Origin: Mycoplasmataceae bacterium
GTDB taxonomy: Bacteria > Bacillota_I > Bacilli_A > Mycoplasmatales > Mycoplasmoidaceae
Length of the DNA: 64,000 nucleotides
Assembly: GCA_020024755.1 (NCBI GenBank)
Contig: JAHHTH010000002.1
Coordinates: forward strand, 200,817 to 264,816
Reading direction: 5' to 3'
Both the position numbers and the translations under genes were made by a program. The notes under the pieces are model-generated. The model searched no databases and was not told where the DNA came from. It saw only the letters and a program-made list of their open reading frames with translations. Positions 1-16,800 of this stretch are shown here, piece by piece (positions within the stretch are counted from its first letter, which is position 1; each line of letters opens with the position of its first letter).

Positions 1-691
<691 letters not shown>

Positions 692-721
692 TAGGAAAGG
701 ACAATAGTAGAGGTAAATACA

Positions 722-4600
<3,879 letters not shown>

Positions 4601-4624
4601 TCTCTAGTTACAAAATATATAGAT

Positions 4625-4650
4625 AAAAATATCCCACGAGGGATATTTTT
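4625..4650 (+). terminator. Rho-independent terminator after rpoC
   Basis: The arms 4625-4635 and 4640-4650 are perfect 11-bp reverse complements around the loop ACGA. The downstream arm ends in a run of T, so it terminates rpoBC. Confidence 0.85.
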
Positions 4651-4670
4651 ATTTGCATATAGATCTATAT

Positions 4671-4699
4671 AAAAACCAAGCGATGAAGGCTTGGTTTTT
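4671..4699 (-). terminator. Bidirectional terminator between rpoC and the minus-strand small gene
   Basis: Arms 4671-4681 and 4689-4699 (AAAAACCAAGC / GCTTGGTTTTT) form a perfect 11-bp stem. It has a T-run in both directions and lies just past the stop of the convergent small gene. Confidence 0.8.
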
Positions 4700-4722
4700 A
4701 TACTTATTAAACTAAAGCTGGA

Positions 4723-4923
4723 TTAGTCTTTTTTAGATTTTCTGTGTCTTCTCTTTAAACCACAGATGTAGCAACAGTTTGGAGTTCCTAAGTAGTAGTA
4801 TAGGATAGCTCCAATAATAGTTGGTATTAACAATGCTAGGATAACGTTTTGTCCTCATGAAGTAGTTCCTGCTTGTTCTCTACCACAGTTTTCGCAAACT
4901 CTTGGTGAATATTTAATTGACAT
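4723..4923 (-). CDS. Small membrane protein with two CxxC pairs
   Basis: This 66-aa gene was not recognised as a named family. Reading TGA as Trp gives a protein that starts MSIKYSPRVCENCGREQAG, has one hydrophobic span (about residues 26-45), then NCCYICGL (CxxC at residues 51-54) and a very basic tail (KRRHRKSKKD). The two CxxC pairs (residues 10-13 and 51-54) sit on either side of the span or fold over it; this looks like a split zinc ribbon or a thiol pair. A perfect AAGGAGA lies 8 nt upstream of the ATG, and a terminator follows the stop, so it is probably a real stand-alone gene. Function unknown. Confidence 0.75.
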
Positions 4924-5000
4924 TTTAATTTCTCCTTATTTTTGTATATTATAAGGTAACTTGATAAAATTTATTACAATAATTTTTAACTAAATTTAAA

Positions 5001-5642
5001 CTATAAAACAGTTACTAAGTTATCTACTATATTCATACAGTGATCAACTGTTCTATCAAAGTTTTTTAATACAATTACTGCATTAGCAACATATTTAGGC
5101 TTTTCTTTTGATTGCAAGAAGTTTCTTACTGATTCATAGAAGTTTGCTTTATATGCTTGAATGTGATCTTGGAAGATTTGTTTAGAAGCTTGTTTCATTT
5201 GTTCAATATCAAATTTATCAACTAGTTGATATAGTTTTTTAATAGTGTCAATAGTATTCTTCCCCATACTACCAATAACATTGTATGTTATCTTGTCCAT
5301 TTCTTCAAAACACTTATTATAAAATTTTGTTAAAGTAACGGTGTAATTAGAAATTCTTTTAACATCATTTAATGAATTGATAATAGCAATAATTAATCTT
5401 AAGTGGTTAGCTCTTGGTTCATTCTTTTGAATAAATCAAATACAATCATCTAGAATATCTCTACCTTGATTAATTAACTTCTTATCCTTTTCAATTGAAT
5501 CATCAAATAACTCTTCAGCATTATTTTTAGTAATGATGTTATTAAATGTTGTTTCAAAGAAAGTGATAGTATCTCATAAGTAAGATTTAAAAGTATTAAT
5601 AATTTCTTTTTCTTCAGCTTTTAATTGTCCATAGTTTGTCAT
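5001..5642 (-). CDS. phoU: PhoU family phosphate regulator
   Basis: PhoU, 213 aa, is a helical cytoplasmic protein that restrains the Pst phosphate transporter and phosphate signalling. The two diagnostic repeats are present: NEPRANHLRLIIAIINSLND with KRIS in the first half, and VLKNFDRTVDHCMNIVDNL at the C-terminus, matching the R..DH..NI pattern. The start ATG is at 5640-5642, five bases after the pstB stop, so pstB and phoU are translated from one mRNA. Trp residues are encoded by TGA. The length is usual for the family. Confidence 0.88.
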
Positions 5643-5647
5643 AATTA

Positions 5648-6655
5648 TTACCCTATCTTTCCATTTACATAATCTTTAGTTTGCTTATTCTTCGGTTTAG
5701 TGAAGATATCTTTAGTTGATCCGTATTCAACTATCTTACCTTGATAGAAGAAGACTGTTTCATCACTAATACGTTGCGCTTGTGCCATTGAGTGTGTCAC
5801 TATAATGATTGACATATCCTTTGATAACTTCAAAATCAAATCTTCAATCTTAGATGTAGCAATAGGATCTAAGGCACTAGTAGGTTCATCCATTAACAAT
5901 ACCTTAGGTTTTAAGGCAATAGCTCTAGCGATACAAAGTCTTTGTTGTTGTCCACCAGATAAACCACTACCCATGCCAGTATGCAACTCATGCTTTACTT
6001 CATCTCATAAAGCAGCACCTTTCAATGATTCCTCAACTATTTTATCCAATACCTTTTTAGATCTAATCCCATGAGCTCTTGGTCCAAAGGCTACATTATC
6101 ATAAATACTCATTTCAAAAGGAGTAGCCTTTTGAAATACCATTCCAACCATAGTTCTAAGTTCAATTTCTTTAAATGATTTGCTTCTAATATTTTTACCA
6201 TTTAATCAAATATCACCTTCACTAACAACATCATCAACTAAATCATTCATTCTATTAAGGTTTTTTAAGAATGTTGATTTACCACACCCTGATGGACCAA
6301 TTAAACTAGTTACATGTCCTTTTTTAATATCTAAGTTGATATCATATAAGGCTTGTTTCTTTCCACCTTTGTATCAAAAATTGAAATTTCTTACTTCAAA
6401 TAAGTTTTCTTTATTGAAATCAACTTTATTTTTGTTATCTGCAATTTGTTTAAGTTTCTTAAAATCTTTATAGGCTTTTTTGTTTTCTGAGTTTAATTTT
6501 AGATAAAACCTAGTCTTATCTCAACCTTTTTGTTTTTTGATAAATGTATATAACTCTTCAACTGCCAAATCATTAAGTTCTAACTTTGGCTCTTTATTTA
6601 AATCTAAAGCATCTGTTTCTTTTTTTGTTTTAGGCTTAGTTTTTTTCTTATTCAT
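5648..6655 (-). CDS. pstB: Phosphate ABC transporter ATP-binding protein
   Basis: PstB, 335 aa, is the ATPase that powers phosphate import by the Pst transporter at the inner face of the membrane. Seen: a lysine-rich N-terminal extension of about 85 residues, Walker [10 protein letters not shown] (120-128), the signature LSGGQQQR (from 232), Walker B with [12 protein letters not shown] (from 252) and the switch histidine in IIVTHS. The long N-terminal extension is, to my knowledge, also found in other mycoplasma PstB proteins. The start lies 9 nt after a TATAAT box with no Shine-Dalgarno, so the mRNA is probably leaderless. pstS, pstC and pstA are not adjacent: upstream is divergent ackA, downstream only phoU. 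Confidence 0.92.
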
Positions 6656-6664
6656 GCTATGTAA

Positions 6665-6670
6665 ATTATA
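6665..6670 (-). promoter_or_regulatory. -10 box of pstB-phoU
   Basis: The minus strand reads TATAAT 9 nt before the pstB ATG. A start 6-7 nt downstream of the box leaves almost no leader. Confidence 0.6.
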
Positions 6671-6727
6671 ATAAATAATTTATAAATTAGCAAATTTGAT
6701 AAAATTAAATTGTTAAACGAGGTATAT

Positions 6728-7903
6728 ATGGCTAATAAAATTCTAGTAATAAATGGTGGATCATCATCTATCAAATTTCAATTAATGGAGGCAGATGATT
6801 ACAAAGTTTTAGCATCTGGTATTTGTGAAAGAATCTTTGTTGATGGAAGATTTGTTTGCAAATGAAACGGGCAAAAGGTTGAAATAGACACTCCAATGCC
6901 AGAACATGGAACAGCATTCCAATACATGATTAACTTCTTCATTCAAAATGGAATCATTGCTGATAAAGAAGAAATCAAAGGATTAGGACACAGAATAGTT
7001 CATGGTGGTGCAACTATGGATGAAGCTAAAGTAATTGATCAATACATTGAACAAGTTATTTGAGATTGTGCTAAGTTTGCACCATTACACAATGGTCCTG
7101 AACTTACTGTTATCCAAGCAGCAAAACAAATTTTCAACAATGCAGTTCATGTAGCTGTATTTGACACTTCATTCCACACAACAATTCCAAATGTTAATAA
7201 GAGATATGCTATTCCACAACAATGAGAACGTGAATTTGGTGTAATTAGATATGGTGCACATGGAACAAGCCACAAGTACATCACACAATTAATGGAACAA
7301 GAGTTAGGTAAGAAAAAAGTTAATATCATTGTATGTCACTTAGGAAACGGAGCATCTTTATGTGCAGTGAAGGATTCTAAATCATACAATGTTTCAATGG
7401 GATTAACTCCGCTTGAAGGTATTGTTATGGGTTCAAGAAGTGGTGATATTGACCCTTCAGTTGTTGAATATATCTGTAAATGTACAGGCCAAACAGTAGA
7501 ACAAGTAACCTCAGATTTAAATAGAAAATCAGGTATGCTTGGTCTATGTGGATATAGTGATTTTAGAGATGTGTTTGATCACATTAATGAACCAGTTGTG
7601 AAAGAAGCATGTGATATTTATTGCAAGAGAATTTCAAATTATTTAGTTAGATATATCAACGATTTAGAAGGTGATTGTGATGCAATTGTATTCACTGCAG
7701 GAATAGGTGAAAATACTCCAGAAGTACGTGAATGATCAATTGATGGAGTTAAATTAATTGACCTAAGAATTGACAAAAAAGCCAACTTAAATCTACATGA
7801 AGGTATCAATAAAATCTCTGCTAGAGGGTCTAAAATTCCTGTTTATGTAGCTCCAACTAACGAAGAATTGATGATTGCACAAGAAGTCAAGAGATATATG
7901 TAA
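6728..7903 (+). CDS. ackA: Acetate kinase
   Basis: AckA, 391 aa, makes ATP and acetate from acetyl phosphate and ADP; with phosphotransacetylase it is a main ATP source in fermenting mollicutes. Motifs seen: the N-terminal NGGSSSIKFQLME phosphate-binding strand, GHRIVHGG, VAVFDTSFHTT, GAHGTSHK, CHLGNGAS, SGDIDPS and the C-terminal FTAGIGENTPEVRE. GAGG sits 6-10 nt before the ATG at 6728. The length is typical. No pta gene is adjacent. It is transcribed away from pstB and toward the giant surface gene, with only AT-rich sequence between. Confidence 0.97.
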
Positions 7904-7987
7904 ATATATATTTATATATATTTAACATTTTTGAAGCCTAGTATCTAGTTTGGATTATACCCATGAATAAAAAATATATTATGGTAC

Positions 7988-8005
7988 AATATAGTAAACT
8001 ATATT
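7988..8005. promoter_or_regulatory. Palindrome at the -10/start region of the 2342-aa surface protein gene
   Basis: AATATAGT-AA-ACTATATT is a perfect 8-bp inverted repeat. It overlaps a TACAAT -10-like box (7985-7990) and ends 13 nt before the ATG. It could be an operator or a 5'-UTR hairpin. The gene has no Shine-Dalgarno sequence. Confidence 0.4.
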
Positions 8006-8018
8006 ATTTGTAAAAACT

Positions 8019-11000
8019 ATGAAAAAGACGTCTAAAAAAAGCAAAGTTTTAAAATCATTAGCAATAGCAGGGGGTGTTGCAACTTTTGTTGCCTCATCTT
8101 CTATTGCCACAGCAACTGCATTAAGTACCAAGAATGTTGCTAGTAACATTACCGCAAAACAATCTAGTAGTGTCACAACAGAAAATGATAGTAAGGTAAG
8201 TGCTCAACCGCAAGCAACAACTGCTCCTCGTGCTAGTAGTGGTTATAATGGAACTACATCAGCTAAGTGATCAACTGCTAAAGATAACTGATATACAAAT
8301 ACTGCTTTATGGGCTGCAACATATGCTTACAAGTTTGCGAATGATTTTGCTGGTGTAGAAGAATTTGTTCAAGGTCACCTTTATGATTTATTCTATAATG
8401 TTGAACGTATTGATGGATATAGAGATGTTCATGTTAGACAAGATAGCATTAAAGTAAACAATGCTGCTGGTACTGTAACATTAAGTATTTATTTCACTGC
8501 TATTAATTTCAATGGTAACTTAATGCTTTGTCCTGATGAATCAAGAGACTTTACAATGACATTTTCTGGTTTTAGAAAGTTTACTACTTGAGACTACTCA
8601 GAAGGTAACAAAGACACATCTAGTTGATTTAAATGAAAAAATAAATTAACTGTTAATGATATTTTGCCTGCTGATTTGTTAAATCAACTAAAAGAAGTTA
8701 AAACTGATGATACAACTAATTCAATACTAAAAAGACTTAATAAATACTTAGCTATTGGACCGTTACCAATTGACTTACCATCTTTTAAAATGACAATAGA
8801 TGGTCTTGCAAACAATGTAACTGGTTCATTAGATTTAATCATTAAAACAAATGCTGTTTTCCAAGAAGTTAACCAAGATGGCGAAGATTTCAAGGTTATT
8901 ACAACTTCAGACTTTACAAATAATCCATTTATTTTTGAAGTACCTTCTACTGCTGCTGGAGTTACATTTGATCGTAAAGGTATTACTAATGTACCAAATA
9001 CATTAATTGACTTAACTACAAGTAAAAACGCTGATATTCAAAGATATTGTAATGGAAAAGAATTAGTAGACCAACTTAAAAAGAGAAATACAAAAGTTAC
9101 TAAGGAAATCAAAAACATAATTTTAACTTTAGTTATTCCCCCTCATGGTATTACATATCAAGAAAAAGATTTAGATTTTGATCTTGAACACATTACAGCT
9201 GAACCAGCTTCTGGTATCGTCAATTTACCAGTAACTATTAAGAACTATGTTTCTATTAACAGTTCAAGTGATAAACAAGTTACATTTGTTATTAAAGTCA
9301 ACACTATTTCGGTTCCAGTTGTTGAACAAGCTAAGACATTCCCAATGTTGTACAATGTAAAAGAAGCAGTTAAGTTATTAAAGGATGATGTTAGAAATAA
9401 AACTTTTGCTGAACAAAAATTCATTAACCAATTTATTAATGTATCAGGGGTAGATTACAAAAAAATTAAAGTACAAGCAGTAGATCAAACCGATTTAGAT
9501 GTTGCTTCTAATAGTGTTAAACTAACATTTACAATCAAAGATATGCCAAATGTAGAACCAGGCGGTAAACCAACAAGTACTCAAAAATTTGGTCCATACT
9601 TATATGAATTCTATAATAATAAGTTAGCAACTTCAGTAGACTCTAGTATTACGTTATCTCCTCAAGATAAATTAAAAGACGATACATTAGTTTCTACTGT
9701 TTATCCATACCAATTAGATAAAAATGGTGGATCTACATACCCTTATGATGCTGAAATTAGAAAATTCTTAATGGATAGAGCTGTAAACAACAAAGCTGTC
9801 ATTAAAGGTAAAGAAGTAGTTATTGATCCATCTCAATATTCTGCTGATGATATTACTATTTCAAGCATTACAGAAATTAACAATGCAAAAGGGTCTATTA
9901 AAGTTGATTATTATTTATCTCGCTATCTTGATTATAACGGTTCAAATTCACCTGTTTTCCATACAACAAAACCAGGTTTACCATGTACAACTGTAATTAA
10001 TGGATTTAGAAAAGCTTATGCACCTACAAGTGAGCAAATTGATCCAAATTATGTAAAAGTATTTACTAAAGTTTTACCTTCTGAGTTAAAAAAAGGAATA
10101 GAAAATGCTACTAAAGCAAAAGATGAAACTACATTGTTAAATATAATGAAAAACTTACTTAATATATATAATAGTCCTTATACTGATGATCATGGAAAAC
10201 CTACTGAACCAGATAAGCTTAAAAAAGGTTTACAAATTAGAGTTATAAAAGATGATAACTCAACTGGACAAATTCAATTAAAATTCTGATACCCAGGTAG
10301 ATTTAATGATGATTCTTTATTATCGTATAACCCTAATGGTTCTTGAAGTCAAACATTGTATTTCAACTTCTTAGATGCTTATCATTCGCCAACTCAAATT
10401 ACTGGTGAAGTTGAAGCTAATAACACAATTTATGCTTCATATTTAGCAGAAGATATGGTTGAAAAACTTAAAACTGACGAAAAGTTGAAAGAACAAGTTA
10501 AAAAAGACATTTTACCAAGTATCAAATATGCACCAGCTGATTTTACTATCAAAAACATTAAGGACGTTAGTGTAGATCCAGGTGATGCTAACTACAATAA
10601 TGATGAAAAATGAGTAACATTAAAAGTTGATATAACTAACTTCTATGATGGTGCAGGAAGAGATCCTGATAAATCAACTAATGTTAGAACTTTAACAACT
10701 AAATTTAAAGCTAACTTCAGACATATTGAACCAACTAGATTTAATCCAGGTGTTTATACAACTCCAGATGCAAGAGACAAGTTACCTACTGTTTGATTTA
10801 AGACAAATGGTGAAGCAGGAATTAAAAAAGTATTAGCTGATAAAATCAAAGAACAAAAAGCTAATCCAGATACAGCGCAAAAAATTATTTTAGGTGATTT
10901 CCCTAAAGGTGTTGATTTAGATGCATCAAGAATTTTAATTAAAAATGTAAAAACTGATGATAAGAGAGCGAGAATTACATTAGAAGCTTCTTTAACTAAT

Positions 11001-14000
11001 TATTGAGATTACGATGAAGCAAGTGGAAAAAGTAAACAAGTTAATAATGTAGATGGTTATAAACCATTTACTCCTATCACATTGAGAGGATATTACTCAA
11101 AAGATGTAACTATCATTCCAGAAGATAATACTCGTTTTGAAGTTAGTGATGAACTAAAAGGATATTACCCATCTGACTTAACTTTTGATGGGAATGCTTT
11201 TACAATTGATAAACTACAAAAATATATCTATGAACATGGTAGAAAAGATGGCAAACCAACAGATGAATGTATTTTAGATGGTAAATTGCCATCAACTCCT
11301 GCTACAGAAAATGTTATCATTCAAGATAGATTGCCTAAGGGTCAATTGACATTTATTGGTCAACCTAATGATAAAGAAGGAACATTAAAAATTAAAGTTC
11401 ACTTAAACCAAATAGCTACATTGGATGATGATGGTAAACCTGTATTTAAAGATCCTCATGACCCGTCTGAAACTGACTTTACTATTATTTTATGAGGATT
11501 CAAAAAGAGAGTTCCAACTACAGTTGTTGAAACACTTAGAAATGAACAAGTATCTCCTGAATTCAAAAATATGATTCCTTCAGAAGTTGCAGAATTAAAT
11601 AAAAAAGATGGAAAAATTTCACAAATTTTATATGATGCAACTACAAAGAAAATTAAACAAAATACATCATTAATTAATGGAGAAATTCCAGAAGATGCTA
11701 AACCAAAACTTTATAAGGTAATACCAAAGAATGCTTTAGGTACTATTGAAGCTATCCCTCAAATTGATCCAAAGATGCCAACATCTCCTTGACCTGATCC
11801 ATGATTAGATGCTCCAGGGAATGTTGCAGAACAAAATAGAGTTGTAGTGAACCAAATTCCGACATTTAATAACTTAGATGGTACATACAATATTAATTTA
11901 TTATTAAATGCTTGATATGATGAAGATGATGGTTTACCAACTTTTGCAAGCTTTACAGATGAATATACAAAAGGAAAACCGGTAAATGTTTTAGTAACTG
12001 GTGCAGAATCAATTACTGCAACTGGAATTAATCCTGTTAATCCGTATGAAGTAAGTTCTTCAAGTCCAGTATCTAAAAAGATTCCTCAAGGTGCAGCTGA
12101 TGTTATTGATAAGTTGTCAAAGAGTGCTCCATTAACTACTGAAGAACAACAATTTGCTGATGCACTAAGACAAGAAATTTTAGACAATTTAGTAACTGGT
12201 ACAAAACGTAATATTACAAAAGAAGATATTCAATTAGTGCCTATGCCAGATAGATACAACAATAAACAAGGTACAATTGAAATTACATTTAAAGTACTTA
12301 AATATTGAGATAGTGAAGGTAAATTCATTGATACTGCAAAAGATCCTTCTAAAAAGCCATTAGAAGCTACATTAACATTTACAGGTTTAAGAAAAGCAAC
12401 TCCTACAAACCCATATGAAGGTACATTGAGTGTAAGAGCTTATCCATTCTTAACAACTTTAACTCCAAAGAAAGTTGTTGATTATGTAAATAATCCTGGT
12501 ACATATACAAGTGCTGATGCTGATGCTGCAAGAGATAAAGTTACTGAAGTTTTATGAGAAGGATCAGTAAAACGTGCTTGAGGTGACAAGAACTCTAACA
12601 CTGATATGATGACTAAAGCAGATATTGAAATAAAATCTTGTGAAGAAGGTCCAGCTGCTGGGGCTAGTAGGGATTCTATTGTTATTCAATATAGCTTAAA
12701 GAAATATTGAGACGAAGATGCTAACTTTATAACTTCACCACCAAGTCCTGCTAAACTTTATAAAGTAACTTTATCAGGATTTAAGATTGGTAATGCAACT
12801 GAAATCGTTAGTGACTTCAACTTATATGGAAAACTATATTCTAATGATGTCGGTGGTGGTTTAAAATTTGGTATTAAAATACTAGATGAAGCCGTTTTAA
12901 ATGATAATGCTGAATTACTTAAGTGATATGAAAATAACAGTGATATCCAAAATATGTCTGTAAAAGATTGAGTTGATGCATTAGGTGAAGCAAATGTTAA
13001 GAAAATCATTAAAAATGTTTTAATCTTGAACCAAGACTTTATGGTAGATAATGCTCCACCAAAATTTGATGATGCTGTTGCTAATAGTGATGTTACATAT
13101 GACACTCCAAACCCTAATGATGGATTCTTACAATGTCACATTAACTTAGTCAGATCAGTAGCTGGTGATGGTACTATTTCAACTACTGCAAAAAACTTTA
13201 ACTTTAAACTTCATGGGTTTGCTAAATCAGGCCCAACTACATTTATTGAAGATGAAGAAATTCCAATTGCAGGAGATTTACAATCTGTAGTTAATGCTAA
13301 TAAGATTATTGCAACTAGTGTTCAAAGAGATGCAAGTGGTAATGTATTAGTTGGTGGTAAATTAGATATCACAAGCCAATTTCAATTATTCTTAAGAGAA
13401 AATGTGGTTTCTGGTTATGCTCCAGCTGCGAAAATTACAGCAGATGATGTTAAGATTTTAGAAATTTCAAATCAATCTAACATTAAAACCTCATTAACTG
13501 TTAAATTCCAATTAGATAAGTATTATAATGATGCTGGTGAATTGAAGGAAGTAGCAAAGGGAGATCCTGCACTTCCTCATACAATCACTTTAACTGGATT
13601 CTATACTATGGAATCTAAACCAACTATTCCACCACAAAATACTTTACCATTAAGTACAGGATTAAAATTAGGTGCAGCAGGTGATTCTGGAACTCTATAT
13701 TCATATTTCTTCACTAATGATGGATTACCTAAATTTACTTCTAACGTATTTGATCCAGCAACTAGTGCTGATAAAAACCCTTCTACTACATCAACAGAAG
13801 CAATAGCTAACTTGAAAAAATGAATTATCTTGAACACAACAGGAACTAAAGATGGTATTACTCCAGATGATGTTGAATTCTTAGGTGGAGATGAAACTGC
13901 ATTCTCTAACTTCAACTTATTAAAAGGTTCTGTAGATATTCAATATCGTTTATCAAAAACATGAGGTGATTCTGGACCTCAACCTTATCCTTCAAGATAT

Positions 14001-15047
14001 TATGCATTAACTATTACAGGATTTAAAGAAGCTGAAGTTACTGCTGTTAACCCACAATTTAAAGTTGGTAATATTTTCTCACCAGCAGGTCAATCAGGTG
14101 TAACTAAAGAATTTATTGCTGAAAATGCAGATTTAATTGAAAAAATGCGTTCTATTGCTATTGAAGAAATACTTGAAAATGAATCTGAAGTAACATTAGA
14201 TCAACTAAAACAAGTATTACTAAGTTACATCTATAACAACACAGCAGGAGATGCTGCTCAAAAAATCTTAAAGAATGTTCCAACTCCATCTGAATTAACT
14301 AAAGATGATTTTGCAATTCAAGCACAATACATTAAGAATGGTGACTTAACAGTAAGAGCTTCTTTAAGAAAATACTACAACGAAAAAGGTAAAACCATAA
14401 TTGGAACAATTGGTGATACTTCTGACTGATTCACATTTGAATTTAGCTTAACTGGTTTTGCTAAGAATGAACCAACTTCAATTCTTCCTCATGCAAGATT
14501 TGATATTACTAGAAAAACTGGTCCTTCAATTACTGCTGGAAAGCCTACATTCTATGGTGAAATTTCAACAGTATTAGATCCAGTAACTGGAAGCAAATTC
14601 TATTGAAAAGATTCTACACCTACTGCTTTAAGAAGATCTATCCGTGAAGCTTCTGATGGTAGATATTCACTTGAAGGTGCTGACAGAATTATTAGTGAAA
14701 CAATAAGAAATATTATTCTTGAAGACTTAGTAATTAATAATAGTGGTACTACAATTCAAGATATTGAAATTAATCTTGATTATAATGATGCTATTGGGGT
14801 AATGAAAGTAGCTTATGTAGTTAAGAGAGGATACCAAATGGGTCCTAATGGGGTTGCTAAATTATCACCAATGAATTTAAGTGGTACATTAGATATCTTT
14901 GGATTCAAAAAAGATAATAAGTTTGAAACTAGTGATTTAACAATGATTCTAACTTATTCTTTAGCAGGAGTTGGTGTATTCTGTTTATTAGCTATTATAT
15001 TATTCATCGTTTATAAACGTAGACGTGATATTGAATATAGACAATAA
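8019..15047 (+). CDS. Giant repeat-containing surface protein (2342 aa)
   Basis: One uninterrupted frame once TGA is read as Trp. The N-terminus is lysine-rich then hydrophobic (MKKTSKKSKVLKSLAIAGG, span to about residue 35): an uncleaved or cleaved signal segment with no lipobox Cys. Then come roughly 14 modules of ~100-150 aa with a shared plan: an amphipathic helix, a DI.I strand, a G.I.V.I.L.KYYD hairpin, and a closing (L/I)(T/S)GF(K/R)...PT strand (examples FSGFRK, LWGFKKRVPT, FTGLRKATPT, LTGFAKNEPT). One C-terminal membrane helix (about 2309-2332) precedes KRRRDIEYRQ. The module resembles the mycoplasma 'lipoprotein 17-related variable surface protein' domain; this is from recalled pattern, not a search. 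Inferred role: extracellular adhesin or coat protein. Confidence 0.85.
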
Positions 15048-15063
15048 TATCGCGGAGTTATAA

Positions 15064-15960
15064 ATGCAAGATAGTAACAAAAAAGCTTTAATAATTGATG
15101 GCAATTCAATGTTTTATAGAATGTACTATGCAACTATGAATCAAGTTGATTATGCTTTAAGTCATGGATGAACACCAAATAATGCAATTAAATTAATGCT
15201 TAATACAGTTATCAAACTATTAGGTCAAGATCAATATGATTATTGCCTAATAGCTTTTGATGCTAAAGAAGCTACCTTTAGACATGAAATGCTAGATACC
15301 TATAAAGAAGGTAGACTTAAAACACCAGAACAATTACGTAGTCAGATGGATGATTGCATAATTGCTTTAAATGCTATTGGTATCACTACTAAAGCTATTT
15401 CTAAAATTGAAGCAGATGATTTAGTGGGTTCATGTGCTCATTTAATGGCTGAACATAATATTAAATCGGAAGTCTATACTTCTGATAAAGATTTATTGCA
15501 GTTAGTTTCAAAATACTGTACTGTTAATTTAATGAAAACTGGTATTTCAGTAACAATCCCACACACTCCAAAAAACTTTGGTGAACATTTCTTTAATCTA
15601 ACTCCAGCTCAAGTAGTAGATTATAAATCAATTATTGGTGATAGTAGTGATTGCTTACCAGGTGTAAAAGGTGTTGGTCCTAAAAGTGGAGTTGATTTAA
15701 TTATTAAATACGGATCACTTGAAAATATTTATGATCACCTAACAGAATTAAGCGCATCCTTACAAACTAAATTTAATGAGTCTAAAGAAATTGCTTTTAA
15801 GTGTAAAAAAATGGCAACTATCTTAACTGATGTCTTTAAACAAGCACCACTAGAAGACTTTTTGATTAAACCAATTAATGTTGATACAATCAAACCAATC
15901 ATTGAAAAGTATAAATTAAAAGATATAGAACAATATATCCAACTAAAAACAAAAAACTAA
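15064..15960 (+). CDS. 5'-3' exonuclease (DNA polymerase I N-terminal-like)
   Basis: A stand-alone 298-aa flap/5'-3' exonuclease equivalent to the N-terminal domain of PolA; many mollicutes have only this domain. It removes Okazaki RNA primers and repairs nicks. Metal-binding motifs are visible: LIIDGNSMFYR (about 9-19), AFDAKEATFRHEM, EADDLVGS, YTSDKDLLQLV and GDSSDCLPGVKGVGPKS, the helix-hairpin-helix with its conserved aspartates. The ATG at 15064 is 16 nt after the surface-protein stop, behind CGGAG. mutM follows 12 nt after its stop, so it belongs to a repair operon. Confidence 0.93.
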
Positions 15961-15972
15961 GAGGAGTTAGTT

Positions 15973-16800
15973 ATGCCTGAACTACCAGAAGTACAAGTTG
16001 TTATTAATTATCTCAATAAAACCATTTTAAACAGAGAAATAGCTTCTGTTGATGTTCGGTTAATTAAACTACTTAAAAACATAGAACCTAAAGCTTTTGA
16101 GAAAAAACTTAAAGGTTTAAGTTTTACAAATATTGAACGTCGTGGAAAATATTTAATCTTTCATTTATCTAATGGAGAAATCATGGTGAGTCATTTAAGA
16201 ATGGAAGGTAAATATAATTTTGAAGAAGAATTAGAACTAAAAAGAAATGATCATATTATCTATCACTTCAAAGATGGCTCAGTACTCAAATACAACGACT
16301 CTAGACAATTCGGCACAATAAATATATACAAAGATTATCAAACTGCGATGAAATCCAAAGAATTAGCTAAATTAGGTCCAGAACCATTTAGTGAAACTTA
16401 TAATACAGATTATCTTTATAAATTAACCAAAGCTTCAAATAGAGCTATTAAAACATTTTTATTAGATCAAACAAATGTAGTAGGTATAGGAAACATCTAT
16501 GCTAATGAGATTTGTTTTGCTGTTAAATTAAATCCAAAAACTCCAGCTAATAAGGTTACTAAGAAGCAATGTGAAGGAATCGTAAATGCAACTAAAGAAA
16601 TTTTAGCAGATAGTATTAAGCATAATGGTACTACAATTCATACATTCACATTCAATAAATGAGAAATTGGAAGTTATCAAGAAATGCTTAAAATGCATGA
16701 TGCTAAACAATGTCCAACATGTCATTCTAAAGTTAAATTCGAAAAAGTAAATGGTAGAGGGACTTATTACTGTCCAAAATGTCAGAAAGGTCCTAAATAA
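15973..16800 (+). CDS. mutM: Formamidopyrimidine-DNA glycosylase
   Basis: MutM/Fpg, 275 aa, excises 8-oxoguanine and nicks the abasic site. The catalytic Pro2-Glu3 is present in MPELPEVQ, as is the conserved lysine in RRGKYLIF, MSHLRMEGKY, the QTNVVGIGNIYANE helix-two-turn-helix, and a C-terminal zinc finger with CPTC and CPKC. The finger is reached only if TGA at 16660-16662 is Trp, so the gene is complete. GAGGAG lies 7 nt upstream. The last base of its TAA is the first base of the coaE ATG. Confidence 0.97.

Noticed and set aside
7979..8176. Minus-strand 65-aa ORF antisense to the start of the 2342-aa surface protein.
   Set aside because: It is the reverse of the signal-peptide region, with no ribosome site; hydrophobic character is inherited from the plus-strand codons.
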